From the NCBI GenBank assembly GCA_964655225.1, contig CAZZMB010000001.1, forward strand, positions 1-64,000: a stretch of DNA of 64,000 nucleotides, given 5' to 3'. Positions 41,776 to 50,776 of the stretch are shown one piece after another. The stretch's first letter is position 1, and the number at the start of each line of letters is the position of its first letter. The DNA is from JAFMKE01 sp964655225. Lineage in GTDB: Bacteria; Bacteroidota; Bacteroidia; Chitinophagales; UBA8649. The notes under the pieces are model-generated. The model did no database searches. It worked only from the letters and a program-made list of their open reading frames with translations, and was not told where the DNA came from. The position numbers were made by a program, and so were the translations under genes.

Positions 41776-44017
41776 AGTCATTTTATTATTCCTAAATATT
41801 ACCCTAATTAGTCTAAGTTTTGGTCAAAATGAGCGGTTAAGTCCCATTGGTCAAAATTCAAGCCTCCGACAATATGCTGGACAAGCTAAACTCAATTTTG
41901 TTTATGAAAATATAGTTCTTACTTCAGATACCTTGTCTTTGCCATTTATCGATGAGTTTTCTGTTCCATCACTGCGGCCTTATGACTTTGCATTGACATC
42001 TATCTCTGACACCGCTCTTTTCGCAGCAGGTATTTGTATTGAGAATGGAGATTTCACATTACAAACCGGATATTTTAATACTAATCCGAGTTTCACTTAT
42101 TTTTATGACACCATCAATGATGTTGTCGATTCTGTGGTGAATGCTTCACTAAGTGTTGATTATTTTGGCGCTTCTACATGTTTTCCAACACCGTCAAATA
42201 CATCGGTTTTTTGGCCCTTGGCGTATGCATTTACTTTCGATTCAATATCAGGTGCTAAATTGGACTCTGTTGCACTGCCTGCTGATAGCAGTTTTCAGTT
42301 TGCTTCTATTTATTTTGGAAGGCTTGATTCCAATGCTAAATGGATAGATAATTATGCTTTTCAAAACACTACCTTCCCTGTTGATCCACCTACAATCGGC
42401 GTGGTAACCTTGGATGGCTTGAATGAATTTGGAAGACCGTATAATAATTCGGTTGTTAATCCGGTGGGGAATGCAGATGTATTGACATCCAAGCCAATTG
42501 ATTTGAGTGACTTGATGAATGATAGTGCAGTTTTTATTAGCTTTTTTGTGCAAGCGCAGGGGAGGGGTGATTTACCCAACACTCCGGATTCATTGGTCCT
42601 AGAGTTTAAAAATGAATTTGGACAAGAGTGGGTTAAAGTGTGGGGTATAAATATTGATGATATAGCGATAGATAAATTTAAGCAGTACTATGTAGAAGTT
42701 CGAGATACTAATTTAGTTGCTGGTCCGCGGTATTTCTATGAAGATTTTCAATTTAGATTTAGAAACATTGCCAGCTTAAGTGGAAATAATGACCATTGGC
42801 ACATTGACTATGTACGTTTAGATAAAAACCGATCATTGTCAGAACAAGATACGGTCATACGAGATGTTGCTTTTTTATATGATTTCCCAAATACTTTAGC
42901 CAAATATAGCATGTTGCCTTGGAGTCAGTTTCAAGCAGGAGCCGATTCTTTTGCCAGTGAGATTAAAATTCCAATACGGGATAATGGACAAATCAATGGA
43001 GTTTCCGCGGGATCTTTCCCTATTGCAGTGCTTGTTACAGATTCCTTTGATACCGATACAGTTTTTGAGTTGAACGGATTAAATTTCAATCCAACCTCGG
43101 AAATAAAGAACCAAGTGTTTCTGCCGATTTCAGATTTTGTAAAACCTAATTTTCAAGGTGATTCGATTTGTTTGAATGCAGGAATGGGGATTTATCCTAC
43201 GTCTAGAAATTTGATCATTAGTAATGATACTGCCTTTAGTCAAATTTGTTTCGATAAAGTGATGGCCTATGATGATGGTTCTGCGGAAAGAGCTTACGGC
43301 TTGAGTGGCAACCCCAATGAAGTCAAAAAATTTGCTTATAAATTTAATGTAGCTCATCCAGATACACTAGCCGCAATTCAGGTTCATTTCTCTAACATAG
43401 ATGAGGACGTGAGTAATTTAGTGTTTAGTTTTTATGCTTGGGATAGTCTGGAGATTAACCAACCCTTGTCTTACGAAAATCAAATAGGGGTGATTGAAAA
43501 TAAGAAGCCTAGCTATATTGATTTGGTCAATGGTTTTGTGACTTATGCTTTTGATACGCCTATATTAGTAACGGATGATTTCTATATTGGTTGGGCGCAA
43601 ACCGATTCTAGAAATTTGCAAATTGGCTTTGATAAAAACAGTACGAAAGGACGTGACAACATGTTTACTTATACAAGCAGTACATGGCGACCATCCACGA
43701 TTACCCAGGAGGGTTCTCCTATGCTGCGCGCTGTTTTAGATGCAGATTTTGTTTTTGAACCACCCACAGGAATTCAGAGTGTATATTCAAACAGTGTTTT
43801 GGAAGTTTATCCAAACCCAAGTCATGATATCTTTAATATTTATTTACCAAAAGACGGTTATAAAAACTCACTTATGGTCTATGATCTTTCCGGCAATTTG
43901 ATTTTGAATCAAATCAATAGTTTACAAGTTAATTTGAGTCAGTTTTCAAGTGGCATGTATCTGCTTCAAGTCAGCGTTGGCAATAATTTATACCGTTCTA
44001 AGTTAATCAAACGATAA
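41759..44017 (+). CDS. Secreted protein with T9SS type A sorting domain
   Basis: 752 residues. A short signal peptide (RVILLFLNITLISLSFGQ) is followed by ~650 residues of beta-rich sequence with no family I can name; FIDEFSVPSLRPYDF, IRDVAFLYDFPNTLAKYSML and FDKVMAYDDGSAERAYGL are the distinctive parts and resemble Bacteroidota proteins of unknown function. The last ~70 residues, from VLEVYPNPSHDIFNIYLP to SGMYLLQVSVGNNLYRSKLI, are a T9SS sorting domain. The start lies within the end of the PASTA gene, so translation is coupled to it. Confidence 0.88.
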   Translation: MWMKSRVILLFLNITLISLSFGQNERLSPIGQNSSLRQYAGQAKLNFVYENIVLTSDTLSLPFIDEFSVPSLRPYDFALTSISDTALFAAGICIENGDFTLQTGYFNTNPSFTYFYDTINDVVDSVVNASLSVDYFGASTCFPTPSNTSVFWPLAYAFTFDSISGAKLDSVALPADSSFQFASIYFGRLDSNAKWIDNYAFQNTTFPVDPPTIGVVTLDGLNEFGRPYNNSVVNPVGNADVLTSKPIDLSDLMNDSAVFISFFVQAQGRGDLPNTPDSLVLEFKNEFGQEWVKVWGINIDDIAIDKFKQYYVEVRDTNLVAGPRYFYEDFQFRFRNIASLSGNNDHWHIDYVRLDKNRSLSEQDTVIRDVAFLYDFPNTLAKYSMLPWSQFQAGADSFASEIKIPIRDNGQINGVSAGSFPIAVLVTDSFDTDTVFELNGLNFNPTSEIKNQVFLPISDFVKPNFQGDSICLNAGMGIYPTSRNLIISNDTAFSQICFDKVMAYDDGSAERAYGLSGNPNEVKKFAYKFNVAHPDTLAAIQVHFSNIDEDVSNLVFSFYAWDSLEINQPLSYENQIGVIENKKPSYIDLVNGFVTYAFDTPILVTDDFYIGWAQTDSRNLQIGFDKNSTKGRDNMFTYTSSTWRPSTITQEGSPMLRAVLDADFVFEPPTGIQSVYSNSVLEVYPNPSHDIFNIYLPKDGYKNSLMVYDLSGNLILNQINSLQVNLSQFSSGMYLLQVSVGNNLYRSKLIKR

Positions 44018-44018
44018 T

Positions 44019-44420
44019 ATGAAATATCCCAGGGTAATAGTATTTGATGGAGTTTGTAATTTGTGCAATTTATCCGTTCAACGGGTGCTCAAGTATGATA
44101 AAAATGCTCACTTCTCATTTGCCTCCTTACAAGGTAAATTTGGACAAAACCTACTCAAACAAAAAGCATTAGACTCTAAGACATTCAATTCTTTTATCTT
44201 GCTCGAGGGTAATCAATTTTACACCCAATCTACTGCAGCTTTGCGGGTAGCTAAAAAAATGAGTTTCCCTTTTTTCTTATTTTATCCTTTTATTTTAGTT
44301 CCTAAATTTATTCGAGACACCATCTACGACTATATAGCCAATAATAGATACAAATGGTTTGGAAAAACAGAATCGTGTATGATGCCGGATCCGGAGGTGC
44401 AGCAAAGATTTATTCCTTAA
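44019..44420 (+). CDS. DCC-family thiol-disulfide oxidoreductase-like protein (DUF393)
   Basis: 133 residues. The family name motif appears as VFDGVCNLCNLSVQRVL, where the expected DxxCxxC arrangement is present. FASLQGKFGQNLL, STAALRVAKKMSFPFFLFY and FGKTESCMMPDPEVQQRF are also conserved. A thioredoxin-like redox role is inferred by family. It begins 1 bp after the preceding stop and ends 9 bp before mltG. Confidence 0.88.
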   Translation: MKYPRVIVFDGVCNLCNLSVQRVLKYDKNAHFSFASLQGKFGQNLLKQKALDSKTFNSFILLEGNQFYTQSTAALRVAKKMSFPFFLFYPFILVPKFIRDTIYDYIANNRYKWFGKTESCMMPDPEVQQRFIP

Positions 44421-44429
44421 ATTCGGTCA

Positions 44430-45449
44430 ATGATTAAAAAGCTTAAATACCTCGTTATTGGATTATTCCTGTTAGGGTGCTTTATTTCATTTTATGCCTA
44501 TTCGTTTTGCTTTGGGGTAAGCGTATATCAACAAACGGATTTTTATTTACCTACAGGGTCTACATATGAATCGCTTTTAGATACATTAGAAAAAGAAGAC
44601 CTAATCAATAATAAAAGGTTTTTCTTGGTTCTGGCAGAGAAGATGAATCTAAAAAACAATATCTACCCTGGGTATTATTTAATTGAAGAAGGTACTTCAA
44701 ACTATGAGCTCATCGCAATTCTTCGAGGAGGTATGCAGACACCTGTCAAACTTGTCATTAATAATATAAACTTTAAGCAAGACTTAGCTGCGAAAATTGC
44801 CAGTCAAATTGAGCGGGATTCTTTGAGTATCTACTCGTTTCTTTTTGATGAAGAAAGGATAGCGGAGTTGGGGTATGAAGTGGACAATATCTCTTGCCTG
44901 TTTTTGCCAAATACTTACGAAGTTTATTGGAACCTGAGTGTAGAGTCTTTAATGGCTAAATTTACTCAAGCGCATCAAAGCTTTTGGAATGAGAGTCGAT
45001 TGCAACAAGCTGCCAATATAGGCTTGTCGAGTAATGAAGTTTTTATTTTAGCATCGATTGTGGAAAAGGAGTATAAGTATGCAAGCGAACGCAGAAGCAT
45101 TGCTGGGGTCTACGTTAATCGCTTAAAGCTGGGGATGAAATTACAAGCTGATCCTACGGTTAAGTTCGCTTTAGGTGATTTATCGATTAAACGGATATTG
45201 ACAGCTCATACAGCGCACAATCATCGCTACAACACCTATTATCATGCGGACTTACCACCTGGCCCTATTTGTCTACCTGAAACATCCACTATAGACGATG
45301 TCCTTGAAGCGGAGGAGCATAATTTCCTATATTTTTGTGCGAAAGCAGATTTATCAGGATATCATACCTTTACAAAAAGTTATAATGATCACCTTAAAGC
45401 GGCAAGATTGTATCATGCAGCTTTAAACAAACTGCGTATTTATGAGTAG
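44430..45449 (+). CDS. mltG: Endolytic murein transglycosylase MltG
   Basis: 339 residues, the usual length. Cleaves nascent glycan strands in peptidoglycan and so sets strand length. One N-terminal helix (YLVIGLFLLGCFISFYAYSF) anchors it; a LysM-like subdomain (LPTGSTYESLLDTLEKEDL) follows. The catalytic YceG core shows FILASIVEKEYKYASERRSI with the catalytic Glu, AGVYVNRLKLGMKLQADPTV and YNTYYHADLPPGPICLPE. The following thioesterase overlaps it by 8 bp. Confidence 0.96.
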   Translation: MIKKLKYLVIGLFLLGCFISFYAYSFCFGVSVYQQTDFYLPTGSTYESLLDTLEKEDLINNKRFFLVLAEKMNLKNNIYPGYYLIEEGTSNYELIAILRGGMQTPVKLVINNINFKQDLAAKIASQIERDSLSIYSFLFDEERIAELGYEVDNISCLFLPNTYEVYWNLSVESLMAKFTQAHQSFWNESRLQQAANIGLSSNEVFILASIVEKEYKYASERRSIAGVYVNRLKLGMKLQADPTVKFALGDLSIKRILTAHTAHNHRYNTYYHADLPPGPICLPETSTIDDVLEAEEHNFLYFCAKADLSGYHTFTKSYNDHLKAARLYHAALNKLRIYE

Positions 45450-45855
45450 GGTAAGTGAAACCAGCGTTCGTGTTCGCTATGGAGAAACAGATCAAATGGG
45501 GTTTGTTTACTACGGCAATTACGCCTTATACCTTGAATTAGCTCGTACTGAATTGATCCGTCAATCCGGTTGGAGCTATAAGCAATTGGAAGTGGAAGGA
45601 ATTCAGTTGCCTGTGGTTAATTTAAATATGAAATACAGAAAACCTGCGGTTTATGACGATGTTCTTCATATTCGAACAAAAATTATAGGGGAAATAAATA
45701 GAAAGATTTGTTTCTATTCAGAAATATTTAATGCTCAAAACGAACTTTTGCTTAAAGGAGAAGTGGAGCTAGTTTTTATGGATAAACATCTGAAGAAAGT
45801 AATCAACTGCCCTGATTTACTAAAGGAGAAAATGAAACCCTTTCAATGGAGTTAA
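45442..45855 (+). CDS. Acyl-CoA thioesterase (YbgC/4HBT family)
   Basis: 137 residues, hot-dog fold. The catalytic motif VRYGETDQMGFVYYGNYALY with the Asp and Tyr/Asn neighbours is diagnostic of the YbgC-like 4-hydroxybenzoyl-CoA thioesterase family. Hydrolyses acyl-CoA thioesters; the natural substrate is unknown. Overlaps mltG by 8 bp and the YihY gene by 10 bp, so it belongs to one operon with them. Confidence 0.93.
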   Translation: MSRVSETSVRVRYGETDQMGFVYYGNYALYLELARTELIRQSGWSYKQLEVEGIQLPVVNLNMKYRKPAVYDDVLHIRTKIIGEINRKICFYSEIFNAQNELLLKGEVELVFMDKHLKKVINCPDLLKEKMKPFQWS

Positions 45856-46805
45856 AGAGGGACATAGAGATTTTTATACAAAATAATCCTGCTGCATTGA
45901 AGACGATCCGTTTTTTAAAGCAGTTTACGCTTCCAGGATTTGATAAGATACCTGTGTTTATTGTGCTTAAGTTTATTGCCTCTGAATTGAGAAAGGATCT
46001 GATTCCAACACGAGCAAGGTCTATTGCTTATAGTTTTTTTATTGCATTCTTTCCAGGGATGATTTTCTTGCTAACCTTGTTGCCTTATATTCCTTTAGAG
46101 GGCGTTCAAGCACATTTTTTTTCTATCATTAATGAGGTCGTTCCTGATAAAGTAGTGAATTCATTTATTCTTACTACGGTGGACGACTTAATCAATCAAC
46201 CCAGGGAGGGATTATTATCATTTGGAGCTTTATTGACCTTCTATTTTGCTACGCAAGGGGTGGTCTCTATGATTTTATCCTTTAATAAAACCTATTCAAT
46301 TTATACCGACAGAAATTTCTTAACCTTACGTTGGGTCGCCTTAAAGCTTACTATTTTATTATTCTTCATGTTTGTTATCTCTATTGTTGTTCTTATTGCT
46401 GGGGAAGGTCTCATTAATTTGTTCTTAGGTTATGTTGAAATAAAGAGTTTTTGGGTAAATATTTTACTAAACGCCCTGCGGTATATTATAATTTTGATTC
46501 TGTTCTTTGTCTCTATCTCTACCATCTATTATTATGGTCCTTCGGTGAAGAAGAAGTGGAAGTTTGTAACGCCTGGTTCTAGTTTGGCAACTATTGGTTC
46601 AATAGTGGCTTCGGTTGTATTTTCCAATTACATCAATGGATTTGAAAAATACAACACTATTTATGGCATTTTTGGGTCGATTATCTTGTTCTTAGGCTGG
46701 CTGTATTTGAATTCATTTGTTTTGCTTATCGGATTTGAGTTAAATGCCGCAATTTATTATCAATCACATATTCTTAAGGAAGAGGAAGAGGAATTGATTG
46801 CTTAG
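45846..46805 (+). CDS. YihY/virulence factor BrkB family membrane protein
   Basis: 319 residues with six membrane segments. ARSIAYSFFIAFFPGMIFLL, GLLSFGALLTFYFATQGVVS, GEGLINLFLGYV, IIILILFFVSISTIYYYGPS and NTIYGIFGSIILFLGWLYLN are the conserved helices of the YihY (formerly RNase BN) family. The old RNase assignment is not supported for this family; a transport or envelope role is possible. Last gene of the ddl-to-YihY cluster. Confidence 0.92.
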   Translation: MELKRDIEIFIQNNPAALKTIRFLKQFTLPGFDKIPVFIVLKFIASELRKDLIPTRARSIAYSFFIAFFPGMIFLLTLLPYIPLEGVQAHFFSIINEVVPDKVVNSFILTTVDDLINQPREGLLSFGALLTFYFATQGVVSMILSFNKTYSIYTDRNFLTLRWVALKLTILLFFMFVISIVVLIAGEGLINLFLGYVEIKSFWVNILLNALRYIIILILFFVSISTIYYYGPSVKKKWKFVTPGSSLATIGSIVASVVFSNYINGFEKYNTIYGIFGSIILFLGWLYLNSFVLLIGFELNAAIYYQSHILKEEEEELIA

Positions 46806-46904
46806 CACCTGTGGCTTCTATCTTCATATAGTTAGTGATGATTTTTTTTATTTTTTTTTAGAGAAAAGTAAGCTTAAAATTAAAAAGCTTTTTACTTTTA
46901 CATC

Positions 46905-46992
46905 GGAGAATTGGCAGAGTGGTCGAATGCGGCGGTCTTGAAAACCGTTGTACTGTGAGGTACCGGGGGTTCGAATCCCTCATTCTCCGCCA
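46905..46992 (+). tRNA. tRNA-Ser (anticodon TGA)
   Basis: Acceptor stem GGAGAAT / ATTCTCC closes at 46905-46911 and 46982-46988, with discriminator G and encoded CCA at 46990-46992. The anticodon loop CTTGAAA carries TGA at 46939-46941. A long variable arm (TACTGTGAGGTA) fits class II serine tRNA, and the T arm has GGTTCGAATCCC. A TACTTTTA box at 46893-46900 is a candidate promoter. It reads UCA (and UCN) codons. Confidence 0.97.
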
Positions 46993-47029
46993 AAGCCTCT
47001 CCTCGAGAATATCGGGAAGAGGCTTTTTT
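46993..47029 (+). terminator. Rho-independent terminator of tRNA-Ser
   Basis: AAGCCTCTCC ... GGAAGAGGCTT followed by T5, starting right after the encoded CCA. The next ATG (47043) is only 13 bp downstream of the T-tract. Confidence 0.85.
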
Positions 47030-47042
47030 ATCCTTAGAACTC

Positions 47043-47507
47043 ATGGGAACGATAAAAAAACCATTTCAGCGTGAATCGCACCTCAGAAGTATAATCAAAG
47101 GTTTTACTTGGCGAGTTATTGCCTTTTTAGATACCTTGGTAATGACAATGCTAGTAACATCGATTATCGATGGTAAACCGCACATTGAGGCTGGACTAGC
47201 TATAGCGGGATTTGAGTTTATAATTAAAATTGTCATCTATTATGGGCATGAGCGAGCTTGGCAAAGCGCATGGAAGGACGGAGTTTTTGCACAAAAGGAG
47301 ACCTTGTTCAAAACAGCAACATGGCGAGTTTTAGCTACAACTACTACTTTTATTATTTCAGGTAAAGTATTAGGTTCATTTGCAGGGGCAGCTCTTGGTA
47401 TCGCTTTAGCGGAATCTGTGAGTAAATTTGCTTTCTTTTACCTGCATGAGCGCCTATGGTTAAAAGTTCCACTGGGAGCAGTTCGCGAGATTGTTCGAAA
47501 AAATTAA
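47043..47507 (+). CDS. Double DUF2061 membrane protein
   Basis: 154 residues with two tandem DUF2061 units, each with two helices: SIIKGFTWRVIAFLDTLVMT then IEAGLAIAGFEFIIKIVIYY GHERAW; and TATWRVLATTTTFIISGKVL then GIALAESVSKFAFFYLHERLW. The repeated K(G/T)xTWR and HERxW motifs mark the duplication. Function is unknown, although the family is sometimes seen with sulfate-assimilation genes; none is here. Only 13 bp separate it from the tRNA terminator, so its promoter is unclear. Confidence 0.9.
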   Translation: MGTIKKPFQRESHLRSIIKGFTWRVIAFLDTLVMTMLVTSIIDGKPHIEAGLAIAGFEFIIKIVIYYGHERAWQSAWKDGVFAQKETLFKTATWRVLATTTTFIISGKVLGSFAGAALGIALAESVSKFAFFYLHERLWLKVPLGAVREIVRKN

Positions 47508-47568
47508 GAATAGGTTTTTTCTACAATTTCTTAACATTTTCTTCTTTTCATTACAACTGAATTAAGCT

Positions 47569-47576
47569 TAACTTTG
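47569..47576 (+). promoter_or_regulatory. Bacteroidota -7 box (TAACTTTG) for phoX-like gene
   Basis: Perfect TAnnTTTG, 25 nt before the ATG at 47602. Confidence 0.68.
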
Positions 47577-47601
47577 TTATACAGTAAAATAAAGTCTACT
47601 C

Positions 47602-49233
47602 ATGAAATATTCAAGAAGAAGTTTTTTAGAATTTTTAGGTAAAGGAAGTGTTGTTGGTGCTGCGAGTTTCGCACTTGCGCCTGTATTGCAGGCATGTCAA
47701 AGCGAAGTAATATCTCTGGGACCTGTAAGTTATGATGCACAAGTTGGCTTTAAGAGTATATCTGTTTTAAAAGATGATCAGGTGCGCTTGGCCGATGGTT
47801 TTACGCAGGAATTGTTAGTGAAGTTTGGCGATCCAATTAGTGATAAAGACTATTTTGGTACGCACAATGATTATTTGGCATTTATTCCATTAAACGAAGA
47901 TGGAAGCGAAGGAATTCTTTGGAGCAATCATGAGTATTTAGATCCTGTTCTCATGGGCACTTATGCACCAGCTGAAGCAAAAACTCTAGAACAGGTTGAA
48001 AAAGAGCAATATGTTGTGGGTGGCAGCTTAGTTCATGTGCAGTTGAATGCGCAAGGTTCTTGGTCGGTCAATAAGGAAAGTGAATTCAATAGAAGGTTAA
48101 CGGCCAAAACAAGCATTCCTTTTTTATGGGATGAGCCTATAGATGGAAGTATGGAAGCGATTGGGACATTTGCGGGCTGTGCTGGCGGGGTTACTCCATG
48201 GGGGACCATTCTTTCTTGTGAAGAAAATACGGCTCAATACTACGGTGAGTATGTATATGATGAGATGAATGGAGCAGTTATTGACCGTTTACCAGGTGGG
48301 TATGGTTGGAAAAAATACTTTGATTATTCTCCTGAGCATTATGGATGGGTGGTCGAAATTAATCCTAAAACAGGCAAGGCTCATAAATTGGTCGCTTTAG
48401 GTAGATGTGCACATGAGTGCGCCACGATGCATCAGTTGGAAGATGGTCGCGTGGTAGTTTACTCAGGAGATGATGGGAATGATAGATGCTTGTATAAATA
48501 TATATCCCACAAGCCCAATGATCTAAAAGATGGAACCCTTTACGTAGCAAATATAGAGAAAGGGGAGTGGGTCAGTCTTAAATACGAGGATCATGCCATC
48601 CTTCAAGAGAAATTTAAAAGTCAAACTGAAGTCTTGGTTCGAATGCGAGAAGCCGCATATTTAGTTGGAGGATCTATGTTAAATAGACCGGAGGACATTG
48701 AGATAGACCCGGTGACAGGAGCCGTATTTATTAGTTTGACCAACAATAAACCAAAAGGAGATCTACACGGATCAATAATGAAGTTGACCGAAGATAGTAA
48801 GGACAAGACAAGTTTAACTTTTAAAACAGAAACCTTTTTAGCAGGAAGTGCGGAAGCTGGTTTTTCAAGCCCAGATAATTTGGCCTTCGATTTACGGGGA
48901 AATCTATGGTTCACGACGGATGTTGGCGGATATACCTTGGGTGCTGGGGAATATGGTTTTATGCCTTGTAATAGTTTGTTTTTAGTCCCTCGCAGTGGAG
49001 AAAGAGCTGGAGAGTTGATTCGGGTTGCAACTGCACCGAATGATGCCGAGTTTACTGGGCCTTATTTTCATCCCAATGGAAAATACCTCTTTCTGAGCGT
49101 ACAGCATCCTGGTGAAACTTCTTCAAGTTTAGAAGATTTAGCCAGCCATTGGCCAGAAGGCGGGGATTCTACTCCACTTTCGGGAGTTATTGTGATAAGT
49201 GGTGAAAGCTTGGCTAATCTGCAGAATGTTTAG
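47602..49233 (+). CDS. PhoX-type alkaline phosphatase family protein (DUF839)
   Basis: 543 residues. The N-terminus YSRRSFLEFLGKGSVVGAAS is a twin-arginine (Tat) signal, and LAPVLQACQ at its end looks like a lipobox, so it may be a Tat-exported lipoprotein. The body matches the PhoX/DUF839 beta-propeller: WSNHEYLDPVLMG, GCAGGVTPWGTILSCEENT, YGWVVEINPKTGKAHKLVAL and GRCAHECATMHQLEDGRVVV with YSGDDGNDRCLYKYI. PhoX enzymes are Ca/Fe phosphatases; RPEDIEIDPVTGAVFISLTN is a likely metal-binding loop. True phosphatase activity is inferred from the family. Confidence 0.87.
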   Translation: MKYSRRSFLEFLGKGSVVGAASFALAPVLQACQSEVISLGPVSYDAQVGFKSISVLKDDQVRLADGFTQELLVKFGDPISDKDYFGTHNDYLAFIPLNEDGSEGILWSNHEYLDPVLMGTYAPAEAKTLEQVEKEQYVVGGSLVHVQLNAQGSWSVNKESEFNRRLTAKTSIPFLWDEPIDGSMEAIGTFAGCAGGVTPWGTILSCEENTAQYYGEYVYDEMNGAVIDRLPGGYGWKKYFDYSPEHYGWVVEINPKTGKAHKLVALGRCAHECATMHQLEDGRVVVYSGDDGNDRCLYKYISHKPNDLKDGTLYVANIEKGEWVSLKYEDHAILQEKFKSQTEVLVRMREAAYLVGGSMLNRPEDIEIDPVTGAVFISLTNNKPKGDLHGSIMKLTEDSKDKTSLTFKTETFLAGSAEAGFSSPDNLAFDLRGNLWFTTDVGGYTLGAGEYGFMPCNSLFLVPRSGERAGELIRVATAPNDAEFTGPYFHPNGKYLFLSVQHPGETSSSLEDLASHWPEGGDSTPLSGVIVISGESLANLQNV

Positions 49234-49267
49234 TGCTCGAAATTTTAATATAGCTCTGAAGATTGTT

Positions 49268-49275
49268 TATCTTTG
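49268..49275 (+). promoter_or_regulatory. Bacteroidota -7 box (TATCTTTG) for lpdA
   Basis: Perfect TAnnTTTG followed by CAGC, 25 nt before the ATG at 49301. Confidence 0.7.
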
Positions 49276-49300
49276 CAGCTCAAACTAAAGAAAATTTTCT

Positions 49301-50695
49301 ATGAATTATGATCTCATTGTTTTAGGTAGTGGACCTGGCGGATATGTTACTGCGATTCGCGCTTCCCAACTAGGATTGAAAACAGCGGTTATTGAAAAAG
49401 AATCATTAGGCGGTGTTTGTTTAAATTGGGGGTGTATACCTACCAAAGCTCTTCTAAAGAGTGCACAAGTATTTGAATACATCAATCATGCGGATGATTA
49501 TGGGATTTCAGTTGATGGTGCTTCAGCTAATTTTGGTGATATGATCACTCGAAGTAGAGGAATAGCCGAAGGAATGAGTAAAGGGGTGCAGTTCCTGATG
49601 AAAAAGAACAAGATTGATGTTATAATGGGTTACGGTACTCTTCAGCCGGGCAAACAGGTCGAGGTGAAAAATGATAAGGGAGAGTCTAAAACTTATGCTG
49701 CAAATCATATTGTTGTAGCGACAGGTGGAAGAAGTCGATCTGTTCCAGGTTTGGAGCAAGATGGAAAGAAAATAATCGGCTATCGCGAAGCGATGAGTTT
49801 AAAAGATCAACCGAATAAAATGGTTGTTGTAGGGTCAGGTGCTATTGGTGTTGAGTTTGCTTATTTCTACAATTCTCTCGGTACGGAAGTAACTATCGTT
49901 GAATATCTAGATAAAATCGTTCCAAGAGAGGACAAAGACATCTCTAAGGAATTGGCTAAAGTATTGAAAAAGAAAGGAATTAAGATCGTGACAGGTTCTG
50001 CTGTGCAAGCAGTTGATACGAGTGGTGATTTATGTCAGGTAAAAGTAAAGGATAATAAGTCAGGCAAGGAATCTGAATTGACTTGCGATATTGTTCTTTC
50101 CGCAGTTGGCGTGATACCAAATACTGATAATATCGGACTAGAAAATGTGGGTATTGCCTCAGATAGGGGATTAGTCACGGTGGATGAGCATTACCGTACC
50201 AATATTGAAGGATACTATGCTATTGGTGATATTGTCCCTGGAGCTGCTTTAGCGCACGTAGCTTCTGCCGAAGGGATTTTGTGTGTAGAAAGTATTGCTG
50301 GTCATAAAATTGAAGCGTTGGACTATAACAATATACCATCTTGTACTTATTGTATTCCTGAAATAGCATCAGTGGGCTATACGGAAGAGGAGGCAAAAGA
50401 TGCTGGTTATGAAATTAAAGTAGGTAAGTTTCCTTTCTCTGCTTCAGGTAAAGCAAGTGCGGCTGGAGTTAAAGAAGGCTTTGTAAAAGTAATTTATGAT
50501 GCTAAGTACGGTGAATGTCTTGGAGCTCATATGGTTGGTGCGAATGTTACTGAAATGATTGCTGAAATAGTTGTGGCTAGGAAACTAGAAACAACTAGCC
50601 ATGAAATTCTTAAAGCGGTTCATCCTCATCCAACAATGAGCGAAGCGGTTATGGAGGCTACAGCAGCAGCTTACGATGAGGTGATTCATTTATAG
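49301..50695 (+). CDS. lpdA: Dihydrolipoyl dehydrogenase
   Basis: 464 residues, the E3 component of 2-oxoacid dehydrogenases or glycine cleavage; oxidises dihydrolipoamide with FAD and NAD. FAD site DLIVLGSGPGGYVTAIRA; redox-active cysteines in GGVCLNWGCIPTKALLKSA; NAD site MVVVGSGAIGVEFAYFYNSL; and the C-terminal HPHPTMSEAVMEA with the catalytic His-Glu pair. No E1 or E2 genes are in the window. Confidence 0.97.
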   Translation: MNYDLIVLGSGPGGYVTAIRASQLGLKTAVIEKESLGGVCLNWGCIPTKALLKSAQVFEYINHADDYGISVDGASANFGDMITRSRGIAEGMSKGVQFLMKKNKIDVIMGYGTLQPGKQVEVKNDKGESKTYAANHIVVATGGRSRSVPGLEQDGKKIIGYREAMSLKDQPNKMVVVGSGAIGVEFAYFYNSLGTEVTIVEYLDKIVPREDKDISKELAKVLKKKGIKIVTGSAVQAVDTSGDLCQVKVKDNKSGKESELTCDIVLSAVGVIPNTDNIGLENVGIASDRGLVTVDEHYRTNIEGYYAIGDIVPGAALAHVASAEGILCVESIAGHKIEALDYNNIPSCTYCIPEIASVGYTEEEAKDAGYEIKVGKFPFSASGKASAAGVKEGFVKVIYDAKYGECLGAHMVGANVTEMIAEIVVARKLETTSHEILKAVHPHPTMSEAVMEATAAAYDEVIHL

Positions 50696-50776
50696 GTTTT
50701 GTAATATTAGTGCGCTCAGAAGGACTTCCTGAAGATACTGACTTAGCGATTTTATCAAGAATCTCATTCAATTGCA

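Noticed and set aside
50700..50776. Partial inverted repeat AGAAGGACTTCCTGA downstream of lpdA as a terminator
   Set aside because: Stem is short and no T-tract follows on either strand.
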